From Nesterenkonia sp. E16_10 (GTDB taxonomy: Bacteria; Actinomycetota; Actinomycetes; Actinomycetales; Micrococcaceae), in assembly GCF_017347085.1 (NCBI RefSeq), contig NZ_JADPSA010000011.1, forward strand, positions 1 to 49,206: a stretch of 49,206 nt of DNA. The letters run 5' to 3'. A program made the translations under genes and the position numbers. Under the pieces are notes generated by a model. That model made no database searches. It was not told the origin of the DNA and was given only the letters and a program-made list of their open reading frames with translations. This document shows, in pieces, positions 8,634-16,651 of the stretch. How positions within the stretch are numbered: the stretch's first letter is position 1; each line of letters starts with the position of its first letter.

Positions 8634-10196
8634 ATGCGCCCGTTCAGTTCCGTGACCCAGACCTGGCGCAAGGCCTCACTGCGGACCCAGCTGGTGCTGA
8701 TCATGTCCGGGCTGCTGGTGCTGACGCTGTTCGTGACCACCTTCGTCTCGGCCTCGCTGTTCCGCCAGGAGCTGCTGCGCAACCTCGACGAGGACATCTA
8801 CGCCAACGCGAACAACGTCTCGATGTTCCTCACCCGGCGCAGCGCCCCGGAGATCGGCGAAACCCAGTCCATCCTGCGCTTCTACGGGATCCTGATGGAC
8901 TCAGAGGGGGAGCTGCTGCAGGCGACCTCCACCCAGCCGGCCGGCTCCGGCGGGGACATCCCACAGATCCCGAGCATGACCTTCGACGAGGTCTTCGAGC
9001 TCTGGCAGGACGGTGAGGTCCTCGATGTCGCCGGCACCCAGGAAGGTTCCCGCGGCTGGCGCGTGCACGTGATGCCGCTGGAGAACGGAGAGGACAGCCT
9101 GGCGGTCGCGCTGCCGCTGGAACAGGTCGAGACCTCGGTGGAACGTGCGACGTTCCTGGTGGCCACCATCGGGCTGATGGCCACCCTGGGTGCCTCCACC
9201 ATCGCCTACGCCCTGGTCACCCGGGCCTTCCGCTCACTCTTCCACGTGGAGAAGACCGCAGCAGAGATCGCCGCCGGCGACTTCTCCAAGCGCGTGGAGA
9301 CCACCGCTCCGCCGGAGACCGAGATCGGCCGGCTCTCCGGTTCGCTCAACGTCATGCTGGAACAGATCGAGACCGCCTTCCAGGCCAAGAGCACCTCGGA
9401 GGAGAACATGCGGCGGTTCATCCAGGATGCCTCCCACGAGCTGCGCACCCCGCTGGTGACCATCCGTGGATTCTCTGAGCTCTACCGCCAGGGCGGGGTC
9501 AGCGACAACCCCGAGGCCGTCGGCATGGCGATGGGCCGGATCGAGTCCGAGGCCAAGCGGATGGGCCAGCTGGTCGAGGACATGCTGACCCTGGCCCGCC
9601 TGGATGAGCAGCGTCCGCTGCAGAAGGCACCACTGGACCTGAACCTGATCGCCCACGACTCGATCATGGACCTCGCCGTCAACGCACCCGATCGCGAGAC
9701 CCGGGTCATCGGCCTCGACGGCGGCTCCCCGGCAGCGGCACCCGCCGTGGGCGATGAGGGCAAGATCCGCCAGATCGTGATGAACCTGGTGACCAATGCG
9801 CTGCGCTACACGCCACAGGGGACTCCGCTGGAGATCGCAGTTGGCACCCAGGCCGGCGCCGGCGGTGAGACCGACGCCGTGTTGGAGGTCCGCGACCACG
9901 GCGAAGGGATCGCAGCCGAGGACGCCGCGAAGATCTTCGAGCGGTTCTACCGGGCGGACAACTCCCGGCAGCGCGAGACCGGCGGCACCGGCCTCGGGCT
10001 GGCTATCTGCGCCGCGATCGCAGCGCAGCACCAGGGCACCGTGCGCCACAGCGCCACCGCCGGCGGCGGAGCGACCATGACGCTGCGGCTGCCCATGGTG
10101 GCCCTTGATGATCAGAGCGATCACGAGACCGACATCGACGAGGACGAGCTGGACCAGCTGCGCGCGGCGGCTCGGGAGCATCACACCCCCGAGTGA
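8634..10196 (+). CDS. Sensor histidine kinase, partner of the OmpR-type regulator
   Basis: A 520-residue membrane kinase. Transmembrane helix 1 spans about 20-42 and helix 2 about 173-195, enclosing an extracytoplasmic sensor domain of about 130 residues. A HAMP domain (about 196-250) leads to HisKA with the phosphoacceptor H268 in FIQDASHELRTPL. The ATPase domain (about 375-495) has the N box MNLVTNALRYTP, the G1 box DHGEGI and the G2 box GGTGLGL. The C-terminal tail (about 495-520) is acidic. It pairs with the response regulator directly upstream. The stimulus cannot be read from the sequence. Confidence 0.95.
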   Translation: MRPFSSVTQTWRKASLRTQLVLIMSGLLVLTLFVTTFVSASLFRQELLRNLDEDIYANANNVSMFLTRRSAPEIGETQSILRFYGILMDSEGELLQATSTQPAGSGGDIPQIPSMTFDEVFELWQDGEVLDVAGTQEGSRGWRVHVMPLENGEDSLAVALPLEQVETSVERATFLVATIGLMATLGASTIAYALVTRAFRSLFHVEKTAAEIAAGDFSKRVETTAPPETEIGRLSGSLNVMLEQIETAFQAKSTSEENMRRFIQDASHELRTPLVTIRGFSELYRQGGVSDNPEAVGMAMGRIESEAKRMGQLVEDMLTLARLDEQRPLQKAPLDLNLIAHDSIMDLAVNAPDRETRVIGLDGGSPAAAPAVGDEGKIRQIVMNLVTNALRYTPQGTPLEIAVGTQAGAGGETDAVLEVRDHGEGIAAEDAAKIFERFYRADNSRQRETGGTGLGLAICAAIAAQHQGTVRHSATAGGGATMTLRLPMVALDDQSDHETDIDEDELDQLRAAAREHHTPE

Positions 10197-10286
10197 GCCC
10201 CGGAACCGGCGCCGAGAGCACCCCCGAGCTCTTCCCCAGTCCGGCCGGACGCCCGTGCCTGGCTCGGGCGTTCCACAGCTTGTCTC

Positions 10287-10305
10287 CGGCGGCGCTGCGC
10301 CGCCG
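10287..10305 (+). terminator. GC-rich hairpin after the sensor kinase
   Basis: CGGCGGCG (10287-10294), a 3-nt loop and CGCCGCCG (10298-10305) form a perfect 8-bp stem 90 nt after the kinase stop codon. There is no T tract, so termination is plausible but not certain. Confidence 0.4.
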
Positions 10306-10381
10306 TGGAGCTGGGTACGGTGGCTCGGACCAGGGCAGGGCACCAGGCCCCGTCCGCACCCGACCTGCACCTGATCTGCAT

Positions 10382-10403
10382 CGGAACTGCACCGGAACTG
10401 CAC
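10382..10403 (+). repeat. Two 11-bp direct repeats in front of the WXG100 gene
   Basis: CGGAACTGCAC occurs twice in immediate succession (10382-10392 and 10393-10403), followed by a further CGG and preceded by two looser CTGCA-containing copies. One helical turn of spacing makes this a possible regulator or sigma-factor site in the leader of the WXG100 gene. No known motif is matched. Confidence 0.4.
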
Positions 10404-10433
10404 CGGTGGTGCTGGTCACCCGAGGAGAGAACC

Positions 10434-10724
10434 ATGGCAATTCTTCAGATCGACACCGCGGAGCTGCTGGCCAAGAGTCAGACCGTAGAAGCCACATTGG
10501 GCCGCATCCAGACCGATGTCAGCTCGATGGAATCTCAGCTGCGCCAGCTCCAGGAGTCCTGGAAGGGCGCAGCCTCCACCGCGTTCCAGGATGTGCTGAC
10601 CCAATGGCGAGGCACCCAGGCCCAGGTGGAGCAGTCGCTGGCCAGCGTGCGTCAGGCGATGGCGGCAGCCTCCACCCAGTACGAGGAGACCGAGTCGGCG
10701 AACACCCGGATGTTCGGGCACTGA
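10434..10724 (+). CDS. WXG100 (EsxA/ESAT-6-like) protein
   Basis: A 96-residue all-helical protein of the WXG100 family, exported by ESX/type VII secretion and forming helical-hairpin dimers. The turn motif is W43-K44-G45 between two helices (about 5-40 and 50-88). A C-terminal YxxxE export signal is present as Y83-EET-E87. The start is fixed by GAGGAGAG four bases before the ATG. No EccC, EccB, mycosin or second WXG100 gene is in the window, so this is an orphan here. Its neighbours are the two-component system and, convergently, groEL. Confidence 0.93.
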   Translation: MAILQIDTAELLAKSQTVEATLGRIQTDVSSMESQLRQLQESWKGAASTAFQDVLTQWRGTQAQVEQSLASVRQAMAAASTQYEETESANTRMFGH

Positions 10725-10730
10725 GCAACA

Positions 10731-10769
10731 GAGAACCCCGCCGCAGACCAGGTCTGCGACGGGGTTCTC
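10731..10769. terminator. Bidirectional terminator between the WXG100 gene and groEL
   Basis: A long near-perfect inverted repeat: GAGAACCCCG (10731-10740) pairs with CGGGGTTCTC (10760-10769), and CGCAGACC (10742-10749) pairs with GGTCTGCG (10751-10758) inside it. It lies between two convergent genes, 7 nt after the WXG100 stop and 40 nt after the groEL stop, so it can serve both. Confidence 0.8.
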
Positions 10770-10808
10770 CCCTAGCGGCGGGGCGCAAGGGATCAGCGAG
10801 TCAGCTGA

Positions 10809-12479
<1,671 letters not shown>

Positions 12480-12607
12480 TCAAGCCGTGGTGTGTGACTT
12501 TCAGACGTGTTCGCGTCTGCTGGGTCGAACCATTCCAGGTGCCCGCGACGGACGGCCGTTCCCGCGTCACCGGAAACTTCTGTATGGCCTCACCTGCTCA
12601 GGTTCCT

Positions 12608-12634
12608 CTAGCAGTCTCGACACGAGAGTGCTAA
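12608..12634 (-). promoter_or_regulatory. CIRCE element 1 (HrcA operator), groEL-proximal
   Basis: On the minus strand TTAGCACTC-N9-GACTGCTAG. The first arm is perfect, the spacer has the required nine bases and the second arm matches GAGTGCTAA at 7 of 9 positions. It lies just downstream of the predicted -10 box of groEL. Confidence 0.8.
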
Positions 12635-12639
12635 ACCAA

Positions 12640-12668
12640 TTTTTAGCACTCTCCCCTACCGAGTGCAA
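12640..12668 (-). promoter_or_regulatory. groEL promoter embedded in the CIRCE region
   Basis: Minus-strand -35 TTGCAC (12668-12663) and -10 TAAAAA (12645-12640) are separated by exactly 17 nt. The -35 lies in the upstream arm of CIRCE 2 and the -10 overlaps the end of its other arm, so bound HrcA would exclude RNA polymerase. Confidence 0.7.
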
Positions 12669-12669
12669 A
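12643..12669 (-). promoter_or_regulatory. CIRCE element 2 (HrcA operator), promoter-overlapping
   Basis: On the plus strand TTAGCACTC-N9-GAGTGCAAA. The left arm is perfect, the right arm matches at 8 of 9 positions and the spacer is nine bases. It is separated from CIRCE 1 by 8 nt, and the facing half-sites of the two elements form an additional inverted repeat. Confidence 0.85.
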
Positions 12670-12782
12670 CCTCTGCGCCGAGGGCAGATTGTGCCGCCGC
12701 CCTTGCGAAGCGGCACCGTGTATGGGTGACGAAGCGCAACCGGGCCCGAACCTGATCTCCCAGCGGCGCAGGAACCAGACGG

Positions 12783-12788
12783 TACCCT
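12783..12788 (+). promoter_or_regulatory. -10 hexamer of a probable leaderless transcript
   Basis: TACCCT lies six bases before the GTG at 12795, with no strong ribosome binding site. Confidence 0.35.
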
Positions 12789-12794
12789 TGAGGC

Positions 12795-14000
12795 GTGATG
12801 GAGCATAGAGATTCAGGCGTCGCCGCCGTGTACCAGGTCCGCCCGATCAGCCCCGAGGAGCACACCCGCTTCCTCGCCGAACATCAGACCGCCTCGTTCC
12901 TGCAGAACCCGCGCTGGCCCGCAGTGAAGCAGGAGTGGCAGGCCCAGAGCCTCGGAGTCTTCGACGCCGAGGCCGGGCCGGACTCCGCGCCGGTGGCCGC
13001 GACGCTGGTGCTCCTGCGTCGGCTCCCGATCCCCGCCGCGGTGCCACTGCTGGGGAACAAGCAGCTCGCCTATCTGGCCGAGGGACCGGTCATGGACCCG
13101 GCCGCCGTCGACCTTCATCGACTGCTCCCGCCGCTGATCGCCTACCTGAAGACCTCCGGAGCCTTCCTGATCCGCATGGGCCTGCCCTCGGTGCTGCGCC
13201 GCTGGGAGGCCAAGGAGGTCCGTCGCGCCCTGGCCGCCGGGGAGAACACCAGCATCGAAGAGCTCGAGCCGCTCGAGAGTGATCCGGTCGGTGCCGCCCA
13301 GGCCGAGAAGTGGCAGCAAGAGCTGCGCGCGCTGGGCTTCAAGGCCCCCGCGCCGAGCACCGACTTCGAGGCCGGACAGCCGCAGTTCCAGGCCCGCATC
13401 CCCCTGACCGATCGGGCCGGTGACAGCCTGGCCCTGGATGAGGTGCTGGCCCGGATGGATCAGTCCTCGCGCCGCCAGACCAAGAAGTCCACCCGCTCCG
13501 AGCTCGAGGTGAGCGTCGGCGGCGAGTCCGACCTCGCCGCCTGGCACGCGCTGTACTCCGAGACCGCCGACCGTGATGACTTCACCGGCCGGCCGCTCTC
13601 CTACTTCCAAGACATGTACCGCGAGCTCAACGCTTCACCGCTGAGCGAATGCACGCTCTACCTGGCGCATTTCCAGGATCAGCTCCTGGCTGCGGCGATC
13701 TATGTCCGGCAGGGTCAGTTCGCCTGGTACGTCTACGGCGCATCCTCCTCCGAGGAGCGCAAGCGCTATGCGCCGCGGGCGCTGCAGCTGCGTCAGATCG
13801 AGGACTCGCTCGCCGCGGGCTGCCAGTGGTATGACCTCGGCGGTCTCAGCCCCTCACTGGACCCGGAGTACCCGCTGGCCGGGCTGACCCGGTTCAAGAC
13901 GACCATGGGCGCCGATGTGGTTCAGACCCTCGGGGAATGGGACTACCCGGTCAATCCACTGCTGGCCAAGGCGTTCAACCTGTACATGTCGCGACGCTGA
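12795..14000 (+). CDS. FemAB/FemX-like peptidyltransferase family protein
   Basis: A 401-residue protein of the Fem family (GNAT-related), whose members add amino acids from aminoacyl-tRNA to the peptidoglycan stem peptide to build interpeptide bridges. Features: the N-terminal TASFLQNPRWPAVKQEW and GNKQLAYLAEGPV; a basic stretch QSSRRQTKKSTR near residue 225 where FemAB proteins have their conserved Arg/Lys helix; and a C-terminal acyltransferase-like half with YLAHFQDQLLAAAIYV and WYDLGGLSPSLDPEYPLAGLTRFKTTMGA. GTG at 12795 is immediately followed by ATG at 12798; the true start could be either. The amino acid added cannot be deduced. Confidence 0.88.
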   Translation: MMEHRDSGVAAVYQVRPISPEEHTRFLAEHQTASFLQNPRWPAVKQEWQAQSLGVFDAEAGPDSAPVAATLVLLRRLPIPAAVPLLGNKQLAYLAEGPVMDPAAVDLHRLLPPLIAYLKTSGAFLIRMGLPSVLRRWEAKEVRRALAAGENTSIEELEPLESDPVGAAQAEKWQQELRALGFKAPAPSTDFEAGQPQFQARIPLTDRAGDSLALDEVLARMDQSSRRQTKKSTRSELEVSVGGESDLAAWHALYSETADRDDFTGRPLSYFQDMYRELNASPLSECTLYLAHFQDQLLAAAIYVRQGQFAWYVYGASSSEERKRYAPRALQLRQIEDSLAAGCQWYDLGGLSPSLDPEYPLAGLTRFKTTMGADVVQTLGEWDYPVNPLLAKAFNLYMSRR

Positions 14001-14002
14001 GC

Positions 14003-14027
14003 GGGCCGGGGACTGCGGTCCCGGCCC
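14003..14027 (+). terminator. GC-rich hairpin between convergent genes
   Basis: GGCC plus GGGAC (14004-14013) pairs with GTCCC plus GGCC (14018-14026) with one bulge and a 4-nt loop, right after the FemAB-like stop codon. There is no T tract. It may act for the convergent gene at 14039 as well. Confidence 0.45.
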
Positions 14028-14038
14028 CGAGCGGCTGA

Positions 14039-14395
14039 TCAGTCTGCGACCGTGATCCTCAGCGAAGAGATCAGCCCCGCCGGCTCCACGGTGAAGGTGC
14101 TGCGCAGATCGACCCGGCCGCCGGGAAAGTCGCCCTCGAGGCATTCGACGATCTCGATGAGGGGCCCGCGCTGGCGTGCCGAGCGCATCGTCTTGGTGTA
14201 GCTGAATGCCCGTGCGGCCCCCTTGCGCCAGCCGAGGATCGCCTCGCGACCCCTGTAGGTGCGGCCGTCGTCGAGCACGACCGCTTGGTCGGTGAACAGC
14301 TCTGCGGTGGCCTGAGGGCTCGAGGTGGCGTCGGAGGCCAGAAAGGCGGTCACGACGGCGGGAAGTTCAGTCCTGCGTATGGTGCTGTATGGCAT
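14039..14395 (-). CDS. SnoaL/NTF2-like small protein
   Basis: A 118-residue protein with the pattern of the NTF2/SnoaL-like fold: an N-terminal helical part (VVTAFLASDATSSPQATAELFTDQAVVLDDG), then YRGREAILGWRKGA, then strands including SYTKTM and GRVDLRSTFTVEPAGLISSLRI. Such proteins are small ligand-binding domains or enzymes; no catalytic residue can be assigned. The start is the ATG at 14395 with GGGAG five bases upstream; a longer in-frame extension has no such signal. It is divergent from a MerR regulator, with a MerR-type promoter directly upstream, so it is the likely regulated target. Confidence 0.82.
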   Translation of the reverse strand: MPYSTIRRTELPAVVTAFLASDATSSPQATAELFTDQAVVLDDGRTYRGREAILGWRKGAARAFSYTKTMRSARQRGPLIEIVECLEGDFPGGRVDLRSTFTVEPAGLISSLRITVAD

Positions 14396-14451
14396 GGGGG
14401 CTCCCGGATGTCGGAGGTGGAGGTGTTCACCGAACACCGATCTGTCTGGAG

Positions 14452-14482
14452 ACTCTGGGCCTTCCCCTGGGGGCAAGGTCAA
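14452..14482 (-). promoter_or_regulatory. MerR-type promoter with 19-bp spacer and operator dyad
   Basis: On the minus strand -35 TTGACC (14482-14477) and -10 CAGAGT (14457-14452) are 19 bp apart, the overlong spacing typical of MerR-activated promoters. The spacer contains a dyad (14478-14460) with arms CCTT-CCCC and GGGG-AAGG, offset by one base. It drives the SnoaL-like gene, about 50 nt upstream of its ATG. Confidence 0.75.
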
Positions 14483-14546
14483 GACACGTCAGGCGCGGAG
14501 TTCTCGGTCCTGACGTGATCCGAGGCGAGTGGACGAGGATGTGACC

Positions 14547-15362
14547 ATGGCAGCTTTCATGACCATCGGAGACTTCAGCCGGGCGACCCGGCTGAGCGCC
14601 AAGGCGCTGCGCTTCTATCACCAGGTGGGCCTGCTGGAACCCGCCGCCGTCGACCCGGTGAACAGCTATCGACTCTACGATGCGGAGCAGATCCGTGACG
14701 CCCGAGTGGTCCAGCACCTGCGGTCCCTGGACATGCCGGTGGATGAGATCAAGCGGGTCCTGCAGGCGCAGGGTCAGGCAGCCCGCCGTGACGCGATCAC
14801 GGTCCATCTGCGTCGGATGGAAGAGCGACTGGCGGCCACGCGCAGCGCTGTGACCTCGCTGCGAGAGCTCCTGGTGGAGACTCCCATACCCATCGAGATT
14901 CGCCGGGCACCGGCGATCGAGGTCCTGATCCTTCGGGACACCATCGAGCTGCCCGCACTGGGCGGCTGGTTCGAGGACACGCGCCGTGCGCTGTGGGAAG
15001 AGCTCGAGCGGACCGGGATCGAGCCCACCGGACCCCTGGGTGGGCTCTGGTCCACCGAGCTGTTCCTTCACGAGCGCGGCGGGTGCGCGCTCTTCCTTCC
15101 TGTCGCGGAGACTCACGCACCAGCACCAGCACCAGCAGGGCAGGCAGCGTTTGAGACGCTTCCCGCGTCGTGGATGGCGGTCGCCGTGCACCGAGGTTCC
15201 GATGACACCGTCGGGCAGGCCTATGCCGAGCTGGGAAGCCACGTAGCGGACCTGGGCGGTGGCGCAGCAGGTCCGATTCGAGAGACCTATCTCCACGGCG
15301 CACCGACGCACCCCGGAGTCACCGAGATCGGCTGGCCGATCTCAGAGAAAGCCGTGCCGTGA
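14547..15362 (+). CDS. MerR family regulator with GyrI-like effector domain
   Basis: A 271-residue regulator. Residues about 5-75 form the MerR winged helix (MTIGDFSRATRLSAKALRFY, then GLLEPAAVDPVNSYRLYDAEQ). A coiled-coil dimerisation helix follows (about 80-115). The remaining part (about 120-271) resembles the GyrI-like/AraC effector-binding domain that senses small hydrophobic molecules. ATG at 14547 with GAGG about 8 nt upstream; an upstream GTG at 14529 is less well supported. A short (CACCAG)n run at about 15117-15138 gives an APAPAPAG linker. It is divergent from the SnoaL-like gene. Confidence 0.88.
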   Translation: MAAFMTIGDFSRATRLSAKALRFYHQVGLLEPAAVDPVNSYRLYDAEQIRDARVVQHLRSLDMPVDEIKRVLQAQGQAARRDAITVHLRRMEERLAATRSAVTSLRELLVETPIPIEIRRAPAIEVLILRDTIELPALGGWFEDTRRALWEELERTGIEPTGPLGGLWSTELFLHERGGCALFLPVAETHAPAPAPAGQAAFETLPASWMAVAVHRGSDDTVGQAYAELGSHVADLGGGAAGPIRETYLHGAPTHPGVTEIGWPISEKAVP

Positions 15363-15381
15363 AGCCCTGAGGCCCTGAGGC

Positions 15382-15768
15382 TCAGGCGTCCTTGTTGCGC
15401 TCCTCCTCCAGGACCCGCCGGCCGATGCTGAATGCGGTGTTCGCGGCGGGGACCGAGCAGTAGATCGCGCATTGCAGGAAGACCTCTTTGATCTGGTCCT
15501 CGGTGAGCCCGTTGCGCAGCGCCGCACGGATGTGCATCTCGAGCTCTTCCCAGTAGCCGCCGGCGATCAATGCGGTGAGCGTGATCACCGAGCGAGTGGG
15601 GCGGTCCAGACCGGGCCGGGTCCAGATCGATCCCCAGGCGTAGTTGGTGATCAGTTCCTGGAAGTCCTCGGTGAAGCTGTCCTTCTTCGCCTCGGCGCGG
15701 TCCACGTGGGCATCGGAGAGCACTTCACGGCGCACCTTCATGCCCTCCTGGTAGCTGGAATCAGTCAT
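15382..15768 (-). CDS. pcaC: 4-carboxymuconolactone decarboxylase
   Basis: A 128-residue enzyme of the CMD family. It decarboxylates 4-carboxymuconolactone to 3-oxoadipate enol-lactone in the protocatechuate branch of the beta-ketoadipate pathway. It has the family pattern EFQELITNYAWGSIWTRPGLD, RSVITLTALIAGGYWEELEMHI, LTEDQIKEVFLQCAIYCSVPAANTAF. Many actinobacteria have a fused PcaDC (PcaL) protein. Here pcaC is separate but overlaps the end of pcaD by 8 nt, so it is translationally coupled. It is the last gene of pcaHGBDC. Confidence 0.95.
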   Translation of the reverse strand: MTDSSYQEGMKVRREVLSDAHVDRAEAKKDSFTEDFQELITNYAWGSIWTRPGLDRPTRSVITLTALIAGGYWEELEMHIRAALRNGLTEDQIKEVFLQCAIYCSVPAANTAFSIGRRVLEEERNKDA

Positions 15769-16651
15769 TGAGGAACTCCTTGAGCAGTCGTGCGGTGGCG
15801 TCGGGGGCTTCGGCCGGCGCCTGATGGGCGACGCCGTCCAGCACTGCGGTCCTGGTGTGCGGGGCGGCGGCGAGGTCCTGGACCGCCGAGGGTGGGCACA
15901 CCGGGTCCTGTGCCCCGCTGATCACCAGAAGCGGCCGGGCGACGCTGGCAAGCTCGGGCCTCAGGTCATAGCGACCCAGTGCCCGGCAGGCCTGGGCATA
16001 GGAGTGTCGATCGGTGTGCTGCAGCGAGCGCAGCAGTCCGGTGACCACGGCAGGCTGCCGAGCCATGAACCCTGGGGCGAACCAGCGCTGGGCCGATCCT
16101 TCGACCATGGTGGGCGTCCCCGCCTGGGCGACCAGCTCGGCGCGCTCGCGCCACATCTGCGGGTCACCGATCTTCGCGGCGGTGCACAGCGCGACCAGCC
16201 GGGTGAACCTGGTCTGCGGGCGCAGCGCCAGGGTCAGGCTGACGGTGCCGGCGATCGAGACCCCGGCGGCGTAGACCGGGAGATCCTCCGGCATTCCGTG
16301 GGTCTTCGTGAGCTGCGCGAGGAGCTCCTCCACCGCGTCGGCGAGGTCGGCGATCTCGAAGGGCGCGGTATACGGCGCGGCGGCCCCGTGTCCCGGCAGG
16401 TCCCATCCGATGACGGTGAAGCTCTGCTGCAGATGTTCCAGAGCACCCTCCCACAGGACCGCGACGCTGGTCCCCAGGGAGGGCCCCAGCACCAGCACCG
16501 GGCGGGTGCCGCTGCGCAGGTCCTCCACCGACCCGCAGAGCAGCTGCGGAACGAGCCTCAGGGCGGACCCCGGTTCGGTGGGCGCAGGCTCGGTGGGCTC
16601 GGGCTCGGTGGGCTCAGGCTGGGTGGGCTCGGGCTCGGTGGGCTCAGGCAT
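15761..16651 (-). CDS. pcaD: 3-oxoadipate enol-lactonase (alpha/beta hydrolase)
   Basis: A 296-residue alpha/beta hydrolase that opens 3-oxoadipate enol-lactone to 3-oxoadipate. The likely catalytic triad is S132 in AAGVSIAG, D249 in GAQDPVCPP and H276 in GVAHQAP. The nucleophile elbow is G-V-S-I-A, where close relatives usually have glycine as the last residue. Residues 1-27 are a Pro/Glu/Thr repeat with no counterpart in typical PcaD proteins of about 260 residues. ATG at 16651 with GAAGGA 10 nt upstream. The gene overlaps pcaB by 8 nt and pcaC by 8 nt. The assignment rests on operon position together with the fold. Confidence 0.88.
   Translation of the reverse strand: MPEPTEPEPTQPEPTEPEPTEPAPTEPGSALRLVPQLLCGSVEDLRSGTRPVLVLGPSLGTSVAVLWEGALEHLQQSFTVIGWDLPGHGAAAPYTAPFEIADLADAVEELLAQLTKTHGMPEDLPVYAAGVSIAGTVSLTLALRPQTRFTRLVALCTAAKIGDPQMWRERAELVAQAGTPTMVEGSAQRWFAPGFMARQPAVVTGLLRSLQHTDRHSYAQACRALGRYDLRPELASVARPLLVISGAQDPVCPPSAVQDLAAAPHTRTAVLDGVAHQAPAEAPDATARLLKEFLND
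16572..16646 (-). repeat. 15-bp minisatellite at the 5' end of pcaD
   Basis: Five consecutive 15-bp units (starts at 16572, 16587, 16602, 16617, 16632) encode the pentapeptide repeat TEPEP, with one Gln and one Ala variant. The array immediately follows the pcaD start codon and reaches the 8-nt overlap with pcaB. Confidence 0.88.

Noticed and set aside
10434-10724. Type VII secretion locus
   Set aside because: Only a single WXG100 gene is present. No EccC-type ATPase, membrane component or mycosin was found around it.
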